The notes: generated by a model from the letters alone, not told the origin. Counted from the stretch's first letter, positions 20,575 through 30,518 are shown. The stretch: DNA of 64,000 nucleotides from Saprospiraceae bacterium (GCA_022844565.1 JALHLK010000019.1:1-64000); one strand, 5' to 3'. Numbers and translations: made by a program.

Positions 20575-20634
20575 ACTTCAACTTTTTAACTTTCCACTGC
20601 ATTCCTTTATTTTTCGACTTTTAACTTTGGCTTT
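20575..20634. repeat. degenerate pyrimidine-rich ACTTTTAACTTT repeats
   Basis: In the gap between the BatA-like and DUF6794-like genes, CAACTTTTTAACTTTCCAC is followed by CGACTTTTAACTTTGGC and CTTTCTACTTT. These read as imperfect copies of one short unit. No stem-loop or gene is seen here. Confidence 0.4.
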
Positions 20635-21144
20635 CTACTTTATAATCACTGAATCAATTCCATGAAGCTCTTTAAGTTTAGCCCTATATGCAAGTTCTCT
20701 ATTTTTTACAAAAGTTGTAGCTAGTTCTTTTTCCATAATCGGTGTCTTTTTAATGTGTCTATTGTAGCTGATCAACAAAAATTTTGTCATTTCATCTTCA
20801 CCGCGTAATCCTAAATCTGTAAGATATTTTAAGAATCTTGACCCCAGATTTAGTTGCCAATTTACAATCATCCACCTACCTAGCCCAAAGTGCAACTTTT
20901 TAGCCATTGTTTCTTCATCAATTGCCTTTAGTTTTGATACGGAATTAGGTGGAGATAGCCTATCCAATTCAGACATAGCTTCATTTATGTCTTTGGGAAT
21001 ATAAACCCCATCTATTCTCGATTTATTAACTTGTGATTGGTAGATACTGTCTTGAGTTCGAATAACCTCCTCTTTGGATTGACCAAAGGCACACATATCA
21101 ATAAAGAATATTAATGAAAAGGAAATAAATAATTTAAGTTTCAA
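20635..21144 (-). CDS. DUF6794-like exported protein
   Basis: 169 aa. Signal peptide ~1-21 (FSLIFFIDMCAFGQ). The core YIPKDINEAMSELDRLSPPNSVSKLKAIDEE...KLHFGLGRWMIVNWQLNLGSRFLKYLTDLGLRGEDEM matches the pattern of DUF6794 proteins, a family of unknown function common in Bacteroidota. The family assignment is from memory of its motifs and has not been checked. No catalytic residues are apparent. Confidence 0.75.
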   Translation of the reverse strand: MKLKLFISFSLIFFIDMCAFGQSKEEVIRTQDSIYQSQVNKSRIDGVYIPKDINEAMSELDRLSPPNSVSKLKAIDEETMAKKLHFGLGRWMIVNWQLNLGSRFLKYLTDLGLRGEDEMTKFLLISYNRHIKKTPIMEKELATTFVKNRELAYRAKLKELHGIDSVIIK

Positions 21145-21262
21145 GATTTTTTTATTTTACAACGGATTTATAGTTAAAAAAGTTATCAGTTTTCATCAGA
21201 ATTTCAATCGGTGGTAATATAACAGACCTTTATCTTATTTTTAACCCTAGTGTAGTTTAAAT

Positions 21263-21295
21263 AAAAAAACGCCTCAAAAGTAATCCTGAGGCGTT
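21263..21295 (-). terminator. bidirectional-form terminator after the subtilase gene
   Basis: AACGCCTCA (21268-21276) pairs perfectly with TGAGGCGTT (21287-21295), a 9-bp stem with a 10-base loop. The A-run 21263-21269 gives the minus-strand T-run. It lies 34 bp past the subtilase stop. Confidence 0.9.
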
Positions 21296-21328
21296 TTATT
21301 ATTCTTATTATTGTTGAATAGGTAATTA

Positions 21329-22984
21329 TTAGGCCCCTATTTGTTTAGTCTTCTTTTTACCTTTTGTCTTTTCAGCTAATTCATATGCTTTGAACATATT
21401 CACCACACCACCTGATACAGATAAAGTATTAAATGGCACTTCCTTGTCAGTTCCAGGTTTTTTGACCATAGTTGTAAATGGTACGACTGACTTCATCAAA
21501 ACTTCTTTAACTTGGACAGCACTAAGACTAGGAAATTGAGATCTTAGCACAGCAGCTACCCCTGCAACAACAGGTGATGCCATACTCGTACCTTGTAAAG
21601 ATGCATATTGATTATTAGGAGTAGTTGCAAAAATTTGAACACCAGGTGCAAAAAGATCTACCGTTTTTGCTCCATAATTTGAGAATCCAGCTACCATATC
21701 TGCATCTTTTTGGAATGATAGGGCACCGACTTCGATCCAGTTTTTAGCATATCGTTTCTTTTTGAAAATGAAACCTGATTTGCCTAAATATGCATTGGGA
21801 AAGTTTGGGGTTACATCATTATCCGCTTCACTATTACCCGCTGCGTGTACTAATAAAACATCATTTTTTTCAGCATATTTTACAGCTTCATCTACAATGT
21901 TCTTTTCTGGGGAATATCCCTTACCAAATGACATGTTGATGATAGAAGCACCATTATCAACTGCGTAACGAATAGCATTCGCTACATCTTTATCACGCTC
22001 ATCACCATCAGGCACGGCTCTGATTACCATTAATTTGACATTTGTAGCAATTCCGTCGTTTCCTTTTTTATTATCTCTTATAGCACCGACAATACCTCCT
22101 ACATGCGTACCGTGTGTTGCATCTGGACCTTCATAAATGTTATTTCCATAAATCTTTTCTAATTTATCTGCGTAGTTATCTTTTACAATATCAGACCTAG
22201 GATCAAAATCAGTATTATAAGCAATGTTTAATTTTTTCTCAGAATCTCTCTTTGCCTCAATAAGGTCAAAAAGTAAAAACTCTTTTACTTCTTCTACACT
22301 TTTAAGACCTTTTCTTGATTGCATTATTCTTTTTACAAGATTAACACCATAAGCCAATTCTGTACTTTCACTGACATCTAATTGACCTATTTCACCAATT
22401 CTCAAGCCTGATTTCGCCAATTTTTCAGCTGCTAAATCTAGACCTTTTGTAGCTCTAACTTCGATATCATCGATTTGCTTAATTTGAGCAGCAGCGCTTT
22501 CTCTAGCATCTTCTACTTCTTTTTTTGTCTTTAAATACAGGTCATACTCTTCTTTCTGAGTTTTGTTTAGTTTTGAAGGGTCTGCATCTTTGTATTTGTA
22601 TATTAATGAGCTATAAACTCTTGTTACTTCATAACTATCTCCAGCAACATTAGCACCATTTGGTCCACCCAAGAAGTTCCATCCATGTACATCGTCTATA
22701 TAACCATTTTTATCGTCATCAATTCCATTATCAGGAATTTCACGACTATTTACCCAAATATTATCCTTTAAGTCTTCATGATCTACATCTATACCAGAGT
22801 CTATAATAGCTACTATTACAGGTGAGCCACTTTTCTTGATTTTTTCTGTATAGGTTTTTATGGCACTTACTCCATTAACACCATCTGAAGCATCAAGATG
22901 AAACCAATTAGCCTTCTGAGCTTGCATGTTTCCTACAAAAAACAATGTACAAGTGAGTACAACAAATAATGAATTTTTTAACAT
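21329..22984 (-). CDS. S8 family (subtilisin-like) serine protease with large insertion
   Basis: 551 aa. Signal peptide ~1-22. The catalytic triad is complete: Asp62 in VAIIDSGID, His291 in THGTHVGG, Ser467 in GTSMASP. Asp and His are 229 residues apart, against ~30 in subtilisin. The insertion (~100-285) is Lys/Glu-rich and helical (KYKDADPSKLNKTQKEEY, AESAAAQIKQID-type stretches), perhaps a lid or substrate-binding module. No T9SS or other C-terminal sorting domain is present, so it is probably periplasmic or outer-membrane facing. It is divergently placed from the outer-membrane barrel gene. Confidence 0.93.
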   Translation of the reverse strand: MLKNSLFVVLTCTLFFVGNMQAQKANWFHLDASDGVNGVSAIKTYTEKIKKSGSPVIVAIIDSGIDVDHEDLKDNIWVNSREIPDNGIDDDKNGYIDDVHGWNFLGGPNGANVAGDSYEVTRVYSSLIYKYKDADPSKLNKTQKEEYDLYLKTKKEVEDARESAAAQIKQIDDIEVRATKGLDLAAEKLAKSGLRIGEIGQLDVSESTELAYGVNLVKRIMQSRKGLKSVEEVKEFLLFDLIEAKRDSEKKLNIAYNTDFDPRSDIVKDNYADKLEKIYGNNIYEGPDATHGTHVGGIVGAIRDNKKGNDGIATNVKLMVIRAVPDGDERDKDVANAIRYAVDNGASIINMSFGKGYSPEKNIVDEAVKYAEKNDVLLVHAAGNSEADNDVTPNFPNAYLGKSGFIFKKKRYAKNWIEVGALSFQKDADMVAGFSNYGAKTVDLFAPGVQIFATTPNNQYASLQGTSMASPVVAGVAAVLRSQFPSLSAVQVKEVLMKSVVPFTTMVKKPGTDKEVPFNTLSVSGGVVNMFKAYELAEKTKGKKKTKQIGA

Positions 22985-23258
22985 TCTACTTTTTCTAATT
23001 TTAGATAATGAAATTTAATAAACAAATTTTAATGGTTTCCTAGGACATTTTGGAGCGCAAAGTAAACACTTTTCTAGAAAACAGGACATTTAATTTGCAA
23101 TAAATTGAACTGTAAAACGGATTATGGTGCTTAATTGTTTTATATTTAAAAATTTAATCGCTTCTTTGCGGTTTTAAAAGTGCTACAAAATTTTAAAAAC
23201 TAGGGAAACTACTTAAAATATACCAAACAATATTTCGTTTTGTTTTAAAATTTTATCA

Positions 23259-24134
23259 TTGAAATATTCATTCATATCTACTTTACTGTTATCTATTTAT
23301 ACTTTAAATCCTGTTTATCTTCAAAATCTTAATGTTGGGGGGGGACTTTCTTTACCTACATATTGGGGAGATTTAAACAGTAATAATATTGTCAGAGATT
23401 TTAGAAATAATACAAATCTAGGAGTCAATGTTAAGGGTAGCTATCAGTTTTTTGATCAGCTATCTTTTGGTGTTTCGCTTAATTATGGAAGAATGCAAGG
23501 TGATGACGCTAAGTCAATTAAGGATTACCAGTTAGAGCGAAATTTGGATTTTTATACCAATATATTTGAGACATCATTTGGTTTAGAATACCACCCTTTT
23601 GCCTGGAGATTGTTAAAAACAAACAACATTTTAATACCTTTTATTCAATTAAATGCTGGTGTCTTTCATGTGAATCCTAAAACATCTTTTAATTCTCAAA
23701 TAATTGAATTACAACCATTAGGTACGGAAGGCCAAGGTATGCCAGGTTTCGATGATAGATATAAATTATGGAATATGAGTGGTGGGGCTGGTGGTGGTCT
23801 AAAGTTTGATATTAATGACCAATTTTTAATTGTCGTAGATGCTCGTTTAATGCTGAGTAGTACCGATTATATAGATGATGTTGCACGATTTTATGTTAAT
23901 TTTAATGAATTGAGAGCTGGCAATGGCTTACTCTCCGCCCAACTATCTGATAGGACACCTGAGGTTAGGAATTTAAATGAACCGCTCAATAGGGCAACTG
24001 GTTCACAAAGAGGGGGTGTGGCTAAGGATATGTATTTTATGACAAATATCACATTTATGTATAAATTAAATATTCTTCAAGGAAATCGAAAAAGTTTCAA
24101 TAAAAATAAAGTCCTTTGCCCTAAATTTGACTAG
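23259..24134 (+). CDS. outer-membrane beta-barrel protein (DUF6089/PorG-like)
   Basis: 291 aa. The start is a TTG at 23259 that opens a plausible signal peptide (KYSFISTLLLSIYTLNPVY). The mature sequence begins NLNVGGGLSLPTYWGDL, alternates polar and hydrophobic residues through to the end (GVSLNYGRMQGD, ETSFGLEYHPF, YFMTNITFMYKLNI), and ends with an aromatic-rich strand, as small outer-membrane barrels do. The Y-x-GDL and EYHPF features recall DUF6089/PorG-type proteins of the type IX secretion apparatus. PorG identity is inference; a generic barrel is certain enough. Confidence 0.7.
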   Translation: MKYSFISTLLLSIYTLNPVYLQNLNVGGGLSLPTYWGDLNSNNIVRDFRNNTNLGVNVKGSYQFFDQLSFGVSLNYGRMQGDDAKSIKDYQLERNLDFYTNIFETSFGLEYHPFAWRLLKTNNILIPFIQLNAGVFHVNPKTSFNSQIIELQPLGTEGQGMPGFDDRYKLWNMSGGAGGGLKFDINDQFLIVVDARLMLSSTDYIDDVARFYVNFNELRAGNGLLSAQLSDRTPEVRNLNEPLNRATGSQRGGVAKDMYFMTNITFMYKLNILQGNRKSFNKNKVLCPKFD

Positions 24135-24185
24135 TCATGTGTTTATTCTGATTAGTTTTGAAGGGTAAGATTATAAAGTTAAATT

Positions 24186-24695
24186 ATGTTATCGAAGATT
24201 TTAAATATTGTATTAGTACTTTTAATAGGAGGGTTGATCATACAATACATCTACAAAATCCCCAAATTTTCAAGAACCAATACCGTTCCAGATTTCACTG
24301 CGGTTGATTTAAATCAGAATTCATTTAATCTATATCAGCGAACCAAAAGCACATTTACTTTGCTAAGTTTTTGGGGAAGTTGGTGTGCTCCTTGCAGAAA
24401 AAAGAATAAAGAAATTGCTATTCTGAAAAAGGAAATTCCTAAAGATTTATTGCAAATTATATCGATCATTATTGAGCGAAATGACCGCACATATAGACAT
24501 GCCATTACGGTAGATTCGCTAGAAGGTCTGACCCACATCCCTCAATTGGAATATTTTTCATCAGATATTGCAAAATTATATGGAGTTAGGGAGATACCTA
24601 CCACTTACTTAATTAATGAAAACAATCAGATTGTTGCGGTAAATCCAAAAGTTGAAGAAATTAGATCAATTTTGACAGCTATAAAGACAAATTGA
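24186..24695 (+). CDS. membrane-anchored thioredoxin-like protein (TlpA/ResA type)
   Basis: 169 aa. An N-terminal membrane anchor (~5-23) is followed by a thioredoxin fold with the redox motif Cys67-Ala-Pro-Cys70 in FWGSWCAPCRKK and the cis-Pro loop REIPTTYLIN near residue 140. This is the TlpA/ResA architecture, which reduces cytochrome c apoproteins or other envelope disulfides. The catalytic domain would face the periplasm. It lies 51 bp after the barrel gene on the same strand and may share its transcript. Confidence 0.88.
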   Translation: MLSKILNIVLVLLIGGLIIQYIYKIPKFSRTNTVPDFTAVDLNQNSFNLYQRTKSTFTLLSFWGSWCAPCRKKNKEIAILKKEIPKDLLQIISIIIERNDRTYRHAITVDSLEGLTHIPQLEYFSSDIAKLYGVREIPTTYLINENNQIVAVNPKVEEIRSILTAIKTN

Positions 24696-24836
24696 CTACA
24701 TATTATATTATTTTATGGCACAATGTCATATTTTTCCTTTTGGCAAAATTATTGTTAATTTGCCAATGAATAATGTTAATTGACCTACATAATTTTAATA
24801 TAAAAAGTGTTTAAAAATTTCAAAAACAAGTATTTT

Positions 24837-25388
24837 ATGAAAGACGATAAAGAAATATTGCATAATGAGGTAGTTAATCCAAATGCAGAAAATGAGTTAA
24901 ATATTGAAAATGTGGAAGATACCACTCAAGCTGAACCTTCTGGAGAAAATGAATTGCAGAGCCAGATAGCAGAGTACAAAGATAAATATCTAAGGCTATT
25001 TGCGGAATTTGATAATTACAAAAAAAGGACGAGTCGCGAAATCCTTGATATTAGGGCAACCGCGTCTAAAGAAATGATGGTATCTTTACTCCCAATATTG
25101 GATGATTTTAAAAGAGCAAAAAAAGCATCAGATGAAGGAGCTGAGGTCGAAAAATTTAGTGAAGGAGTAAATTTAGTTTTCCAAAAATTTCTTCATACAC
25201 TAGAATCTAAGGGTTTAAAAGCTATAGATTCAAATGGAGTAGAATTTAATGCAGAGTATCACGAAGCAATAACCGAGATTCCAGCACCTACTGAAGATTT
25301 AAAAGGCAAAATCATGGATACTGTTGAAAGTGGCTACACACTAAATGATCGTATAATAAGATATCCGAAAGTCGTAGTAGGCAAATAA
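24837..25388 (+). CDS. grpE: nucleotide exchange factor GrpE
   Basis: 183 aa. It has an acidic, low-complexity N-terminus, a long helix (ELQSQIAEYKDKYLRLFAEFDNYKKRTSRE, ~45-75), and the C-terminal beta domain with GVEFNAEYHEAITEIP and GYTLNDRIIRYPKVVVGK. It releases ADP from DnaK. The ATG at 24837 is preferred to a GTG at 24807 because the extra residues are not part of the family. dnaJ begins 23 bp downstream, the standard chaperone operon order; dnaK is not in this window. Confidence 0.95.
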   Translation: MKDDKEILHNEVVNPNAENELNIENVEDTTQAEPSGENELQSQIAEYKDKYLRLFAEFDNYKKRTSREILDIRATASKEMMVSLLPILDDFKRAKKASDEGAEVEKFSEGVNLVFQKFLHTLESKGLKAIDSNGVEFNAEYHEAITEIPAPTEDLKGKIMDTVESGYTLNDRIIRYPKVVVGK

Positions 25389-25411
25389 ATATAACTAGCG
25401 CGTAGATAATA

Positions 25412-26566
25412 ATGGCAAAAAAAGATTTTTACGAAATATTGGGGGTGTCAAAAAGTGCAGATGCTGATACCATTAAGAAGGCATATCGCAAGGTTGCTAT
25501 GCAGTATCACCCCGACAGAAATCCAGACAACAAAGAGGCAGAAGACAAGTTTAAAGAAGCTGCAGAAGCATATGAAATTTTAAGCAATGACGATAAAAAG
25601 GCAAGATACGATAGGTACGGTCATGCTGGTGTAGATCCGAATATGGGAGGAGGAGGATTTCAAGGTAGATCAGCCGAAGATGTATTCTCACAATTTGGTG
25701 ATATATTTGGAGATTCTGGTAGTCCTTTTGAGTCTTTTTTTGGTGGAGGGTCATCTAGGTCGAAATCTACAGGACAAAAAGGTAGTAACCTTAGGATCAA
25801 AGTGACAATGACGCTAGAGGAAGTCCTTGCCGGTGTAAATAAAAAAATCAAGGTTAAAAAGCAGAAGACGTGTTACAATTGTAATGGGTCTGGAGCAAAA
25901 GACGCTGCAAGTGTCCAAAACTGTAACACTTGTGGAGGTTCGGGTTATGTAAAGCAAATAAGAAATACCTTCATGGGGCAAATGGCTACGACCTCCGTAT
26001 GTCCAACTTGTAATGGCTCAGGTAAAAAAATTACAGCCTCTTGTACCGTTTGTAAAGGAGGCGGCGTTACTACTGAAGATGAAACCATAGATATCGAAAT
26101 CCCAGCAGGAGTAGAAGATGGTATGCAGTTATCAATGAGAGGAAAAGGTAATGCTGGTAAAAATGGAGGTCCTGCAGGAGATCTTTTGATTACCATAGAA
26201 GTTATAGAGCATGCTAGTTTTGTAAGAGATGGACAAAATATTATTCATGATCTTTACATCAATATTGCAGAAGCGGCTCTAGGAACAAATGTTGAAGTAC
26301 CAAGTCTAAACGGTAAATTAAAGATAAAAATTCCAGAAGGAACGCAATCAGGGAAGGTGCTTAGATTAAAAGGAAAAGGGTTACCTTCAGTACAAGCATA
26401 TGGTGAGGGAGATCTTTTAGTCAATGTAAATGTCTGGACGCCTAAGGAATTAACAAGTCAAGAAAGAGAAATTTTAGAAAAAATTAGAACAATGCCTAAT
26501 TTCCAGCCTAACCCAGGTAAGGACGAAAAGGGGTTTTTTGATAGGATGAAAGATATGTTCAAATAA
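25412..26566 (+). CDS. dnaJ: chaperone protein DnaJ
   Basis: 384 aa, type I J-protein. J domain ~1-70 with HPD at 33-35; Gly/Phe-rich region ~75-130; four CxxCxGxG-type zinc motifs ([32 protein letters not shown]; ~152-212); and C-terminal substrate-binding and dimerisation domains. It stimulates DnaK ATPase and presents clients. All key residues are intact. gldH starts on the base after the stop codon. Confidence 0.98.
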   Translation: MAKKDFYEILGVSKSADADTIKKAYRKVAMQYHPDRNPDNKEAEDKFKEAAEAYEILSNDDKKARYDRYGHAGVDPNMGGGGFQGRSAEDVFSQFGDIFGDSGSPFESFFGGGSSRSKSTGQKGSNLRIKVTMTLEEVLAGVNKKIKVKKQKTCYNCNGSGAKDAASVQNCNTCGGSGYVKQIRNTFMGQMATTSVCPTCNGSGKKITASCTVCKGGGVTTEDETIDIEIPAGVEDGMQLSMRGKGNAGKNGGPAGDLLITIEVIEHASFVRDGQNIIHDLYINIAEAALGTNVEVPSLNGKLKIKIPEGTQSGKVLRLKGKGLPSVQAYGEGDLLVNVNVWTPKELTSQEREILEKIRTMPNFQPNPGKDEKGFFDRMKDMFK

Positions 26567-27028
26567 ATGGCATATAAAGGTTTATTTGTATTGTTGTTAT
26601 TCGCTTTTGTTTCATGTAATAATAAGGAATGGTTTTCGGAGTCTCAAGACTTTGAAGGAGAAGAATGGCTTTACAACAACCCACTTTCTTACAAGTTTAA
26701 TGTGACAGATACTTCAAGTCTAAATGAAATCAATCTTGATGTGACTTATAATCAGAATAATTTTGGTTATCAAAATCTTTATGTAAACATTCAAACTATT
26801 TTTCCAAATGGAAAGAATACAGAGCAAATTGTTTCATTAGAAGTTTTAGGTGAAGAAGCACAAATGAACCAAAAGTGTTCTGACGAAGAATGTACTGTCT
26901 CCATCTTGTTATTGGGCAGTTTTAAGTTTTATGAAATAGGAGAACATACTATTAAAATTTCGCAACATAGCCGAGAGAATAAATTGGTTGGAATAGAGAA
27001 ACTCAAAATGAGGATCCTCCGTATTTGA
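26567..27028 (+). CDS. gldH: gliding motility lipoprotein GldH
   Basis: 153 aa. Lipoprotein signal with Cys ~17 (LFAFVSCNNKEW). The body carries the GldH pattern: W near the lipobox, YNNPLSYKFNVTDTSS, and a beta-rich core with YQNLYVNIQTIFPNG. GldH is required for gliding in Flavobacterium and belongs to the T9SS/gliding accessory set of Bacteroidota; many non-gliding members keep it. The ATG directly abuts the dnaJ stop (TAAATG), so translation is probably coupled. Sequence is short and fast-evolving, hence not full confidence. Confidence 0.8.
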   Translation: MAYKGLFVLLLFAFVSCNNKEWFSESQDFEGEEWLYNNPLSYKFNVTDTSSLNEINLDVTYNQNNFGYQNLYVNIQTIFPNGKNTEQIVSLEVLGEEAQMNQKCSDEECTVSILLLGSFKFYEIGEHTIKISQHSRENKLVGIEKLKMRILRI

Positions 27029-27132
27029 TGTATTTTATAAAACTATATTCAAAACTTAACTTCAGGATTTTTCTTTTAAATTAAAATCCCAAATATTTGA
27101 GGGAAGTAAAAAACATGATTAATCTATAAAGA

Positions 27133-27163
27133 TTGTGAAAAATGTATTATAATAATATCTTTG
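27133..27163 (+). promoter_or_regulatory. Bacteroidota promoter for lspA-purM
   Basis: TTG at 27133-27135, a 20-base spacer and TATCTTTG at 27156-27163 form a full -33/-7 promoter. It ends 19 bp before the lspA ATG. Confidence 0.7.
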
Positions 27164-27182
27164 CCATCGAATTAATTAAAAT

Positions 27183-27824
27183 ATGATTTGGAGTAGATCT
27201 TATATAGCGTACCTTACCATTATTGCCTTTATTTTTATAGATCAGGCGCTCAAGATTTGGATTAAAACCAATATAGAATATGGAGGTGGATTTGATATTT
27301 TAGGCTTATCATGGGCCAAAATTCATTTTGTAGAAAACGAAGGTATGGCTTTTGGATTAAGCTATGGTGGAGTGTTTGGAAAGTACATCCTAAGTGTTTT
27401 TAGGATTTTAATGGTTGGCTTTTTAATTTATTTACTAAAAGGTCTTATAAAGGAGAATGAGCCGAAAGGTCTTATTATTAGTTTTTCATTGATTGTATCA
27501 GGTGCTATTGGAAATATAATAGATTCCGTCATATATGGCTTAATCTTTTCGCAATCGTATTATCACGGAGGTGTCGCAGAGTTTGTACCTTTTGGGACAG
27601 GTTATGCCCCATTTTTGCAAGGCAGTGTTGTGGATATGTTCTATTTTCCATTATTTGACATAGTTCTACCAGAATGGGTACCTTTTAAAGGTGGTGACAG
27701 ATTTGAGTTTTTTAGGCCCGTTTTTAATGTAGCAGACAGTTGTATTACCGTGGGAGTATTTTCTATATTAATTTTTTACAGAAAGATATTTTTTGGTAAA
27801 GAGGCAAAACCTGAAAATTCATAA
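27183..27824 (+). CDS. lspA: lipoprotein signal peptidase (signal peptidase II)
   Basis: 213 aa, inner-membrane aspartic protease that cleaves prolipoproteins below the lipobox Cys. Four membrane segments are visible. Conserved blocks are IDQALKIWIK (Asp20), FVENEGMAFGL, GAIGNIIDS (catalytic Asp114) and FNVADSCIT (catalytic Asp185). The usual Arg after the first catalytic Asp is Ser here, and the loop before the second Asp is long (~60 residues), as in other Bacteroidota LspA. It has its own promoter; purM starts 3 bp after the stop, so the pair is one transcript. It would process the many lipoproteins encoded nearby. Confidence 0.95.
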   Translation: MIWSRSYIAYLTIIAFIFIDQALKIWIKTNIEYGGGFDILGLSWAKIHFVENEGMAFGLSYGGVFGKYILSVFRILMVGFLIYLLKGLIKENEPKGLIISFSLIVSGAIGNIIDSVIYGLIFSQSYYHGGVAEFVPFGTGYAPFLQGSVVDMFYFPLFDIVLPEWVPFKGGDRFEFFRPVFNVADSCITVGVFSILIFYRKIFFGKEAKPENS

Positions 27825-27827
27825 AAA

Positions 27828-29012
27828 ATGTCGTCTGATAAATACTTGAGTAGGGGAGTATCTGCTGATAAGGCGGAGGTACATGAAGCAATAAAAGGAT
27901 TAGATAAGGGTCTGTTTCCTCATTCTTTTTGTAAAATATTACCTGACTTTCTTACAGGTGACAAAGATTATTGTACGGTCATGCACGCTGATACAGCTGG
28001 TACCAAGACATCATTGGCATATATGTATTGGAAAGAAACTGGAGATATTTCTATTTGGAAAGGCATAGTACAAGACGCCCTAGTTATGAATACTGACGAT
28101 ATGGCTTGTTCAGGTTTTTTGGACAATATGATCGTTTCCTCCACCATAGGAAGAAATAAACATCTGGTAAGCGGGGAGGTCATTAAAGTATTAATTAGTG
28201 CTGCACAGGAGTTTTTTGAGGTCATGAATCAACATGGTGTGACTATTCACAGTGCGGGTGGTGAGACAGCAGATGTTGGTGATATTGTACGAACAGCAGA
28301 TGTGGGATTTACCGCTTTTGCTCGCATGAAGCGCTCAGAAGTGATAGATGTTAAGATATCTGAAGGTGATTATATTGTCGGTTTAGCATCTTATGGACAA
28401 TCGACTTATGAACACGAATATAATGGTGGAATGGGCAGTAATGGATTGACAAGTGCGAGACATGATGTTTTTTCTTCAATCTACAGATCAAAATATCCCG
28501 AAACTTTCGATCCAAATACTAATATTGATTTCATTTATTCAGGATCTAAACTTCTTACGAACACAATAGAAGTAGAAGGAAAACAAATACCCATCGGTAA
28601 ATTAATACTTTCTCCTACAAGGACTTACCTACCCATACTTAAACAAATAATTTCATCATACAGAAGTCATATCAAAGGTATAATTCATAATACAGGTGGA
28701 GCACATACCAAGGTCACTAAATATCTATCGAATCCTTTGACAATTATAAAAGATAATTTATTACCAGTTCCTCCATTATTTAGACTTATACAGTCCGAGT
28801 CAGGATCTTCCTTAGAAGAAATGTACAAAGTCTTTAATATGGGGACAAGGTTAGAAATCTATGTATCTGATCTATCTGTAGCTCATGAATTAGTTAAAAT
28901 AAGCCAATCGTTTAAGGTGGATGCAAACATAATAGGGAGAGTTGAAGCTACAAGAACTAATAAATCTTCTGTTCTTGTTACTGCTGATGGTTCAGATATT
29001 GAATTAATGTAA
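27828..29012 (+). CDS. purM: phosphoribosylformylglycinamidine cyclo-ligase (AIR synthase)
   Basis: 394 aa, the longer Bacteroidota form of PurM. Forms aminoimidazole ribonucleotide from FGAM with ATP in purine synthesis; cytoplasmic. Seen: SRGVSADKAEV at the N-terminus, HADTAGTKTSLAYMYW, the MNTDDMACSG nucleotide-binding block, GGETADVGDIVRT, and GLTSARHDVF with a C-terminal AIRS_C-type domain (IHNTGGAHTKV). Co-transcribed with lspA; there is no pathway link between the two. Confidence 0.92.
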   Translation: MSSDKYLSRGVSADKAEVHEAIKGLDKGLFPHSFCKILPDFLTGDKDYCTVMHADTAGTKTSLAYMYWKETGDISIWKGIVQDALVMNTDDMACSGFLDNMIVSSTIGRNKHLVSGEVIKVLISAAQEFFEVMNQHGVTIHSAGGETADVGDIVRTADVGFTAFARMKRSEVIDVKISEGDYIVGLASYGQSTYEHEYNGGMGSNGLTSARHDVFSSIYRSKYPETFDPNTNIDFIYSGSKLLTNTIEVEGKQIPIGKLILSPTRTYLPILKQIISSYRSHIKGIIHNTGGAHTKVTKYLSNPLTIIKDNLLPVPPLFRLIQSESGSSLEEMYKVFNMGTRLEIYVSDLSVAHELVKISQSFKVDANIIGRVEATRTNKSSVLVTADGSDIELM

Positions 29013-29098
29013 TCTTTCATATTTTAGAAAAGATTTAATCACTTTTCGCTTGTAATATTCGAGTAATTTCCTAAAATTACACCTCAAATCGAATTGAC

Positions 29099-30481
29099 AT
29101 GAGTAGTAGACGAAATTTTATAAAAAATATTGGAACTAGCGTTGCTGGTGCTGGAGTATATAAAGTCTTAGAATCTTTAGAATACAACAACTCAGTTACC
29201 CTAAAGTCAAAAATAAAAGTATCATCTAATGACAAAATTAGAATTGCTTTAATTGGAAGTGGTATCATTGGTCATTTTGATACAGATACTGCCTTGAAGG
29301 TGCCTGGGGTTGAGTTGGTGGCAGTATGTGACTTATATGATGGAAGATTGATCAGAGCTAAAGAAAAGTGGGGCATTACCATTTTTACAACTAGAGATTA
29401 CAGAGAAATATTGGTAAGAAAGGATGTCGATGCAGTATTAATTTGTACCCCAGATCATTGGCATCAGAAAATAGCTATAGATGCTATGAATGCCGGAAAA
29501 CATGTATATTGCGAGAAACCTATGGTTCAAAAGATTGCTGAAGGTAAAGCATTAATTGATACAGAAAAGAAAACAGGCAAAGTCTTTCAAGTTGGTAGTC
29601 AAAGAGCAAGTAGCGTAGCCATCCTCGAGGCAAAGAAAGTATTTGAAAGTGGTGTAATCGGTGAGTTGTGCTATGTCGAATCTTTTTGTGATCGTTCTGA
29701 CGCGCGTGGTGCATGGCAATATTCTATTCCACTTGATGCTTCACCTGATAATATAGATTTTAATTCTTTTTTAGGTCAAGCTCCCAAGGTTCCATTCAGC
29801 ACGGAGAGATTTTTTAGGTGGAGAAATTTTAAAGATTATGGTACAGGTGCAGCAGGAGATCTGATTGTCCATTTATTGACTGGAATACACGTGGTTACGA
29901 GTTCAATAGGTCCAAATAAAATTTATGCTACAGCAGGGTTAAAGCTTTGGAAAGACGGAAGGGATGCATATGATATTGTGAATGCAATAATGACTTACTC
30001 CAAAACACAAAATTTGCCTAATTTTCAGGTAATCAATCGAGTAAATTTAGCTGATGGATCGGGTGATGGTGCTTTAGGGATCAAATTTGTTGGAACAGAA
30101 GGCGTAATTAACATGGGGTGGAATGACTTTACTGTTCAAACATTAAAACGAAATAATGCTCCAGGTTATGGAGGTTATGATTCTTTTGAAAGCTTTTCAG
30201 CTAAACAACAAGAAGATTTTAAAAAATGGTACAAAGATAAATACGGTGACTCAAAAGCTGGATTTACTAAGAATGAAGCAACTAAATTTAATTCTCCAAA
30301 AGGATATGATGATCGTTATGACCATTTTGTCGTTTTTTTTAATGCGATAAGAGACGGTAAGCAAGTAGTAGAAGATGCAACTTTTGGTTTTAGAGCTGCG
30401 GCACCATCTATCGCCTGCAATTTAAGTGCTGAAAGGGAGGCACCTGTGAGTTGGGATCCAGTGAAAATGGTTTTAATCTAA
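29099..30481 (+). CDS. Gfo/Idh/MocA family oxidoreductase with Tat signal
   Basis: 460 aa. The N-terminus SSRRNFIKNIG followed by a hydrophobic stretch is a twin-arginine signal, so the folded, cofactor-loaded enzyme is probably exported. The Rossmann domain has IALIGSGIIGHFDTD (~53-66), and the family motif VYCEKPMVQ is followed by the GGYTTL-like core replaced by the usual C-terminal alpha/beta domain. These enzymes oxidise or epimerise sugars and cyclitols with NAD(P). The Tat-exported subgroup is common in Bacteroidota and Planctomycetes. No sugar-utilisation genes adjoin, so the substrate is unknown. Confidence 0.88.
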   Translation: MSSRRNFIKNIGTSVAGAGVYKVLESLEYNNSVTLKSKIKVSSNDKIRIALIGSGIIGHFDTDTALKVPGVELVAVCDLYDGRLIRAKEKWGITIFTTRDYREILVRKDVDAVLICTPDHWHQKIAIDAMNAGKHVYCEKPMVQKIAEGKALIDTEKKTGKVFQVGSQRASSVAILEAKKVFESGVIGELCYVESFCDRSDARGAWQYSIPLDASPDNIDFNSFLGQAPKVPFSTERFFRWRNFKDYGTGAAGDLIVHLLTGIHVVTSSIGPNKIYATAGLKLWKDGRDAYDIVNAIMTYSKTQNLPNFQVINRVNLADGSGDGALGIKFVGTEGVINMGWNDFTVQTLKRNNAPGYGGYDSFESFSAKQQEDFKKWYKDKYGDSKAGFTKNEATKFNSPKGYDDRYDHFVVFFNAIRDGKQVVEDATFGFRAAAPSIACNLSAEREAPVSWDPVKMVLI

Positions 30482-30518
30482 AAAACATTAATTGTGATGA
30501 CCTTCTCAATTTGTTCAT

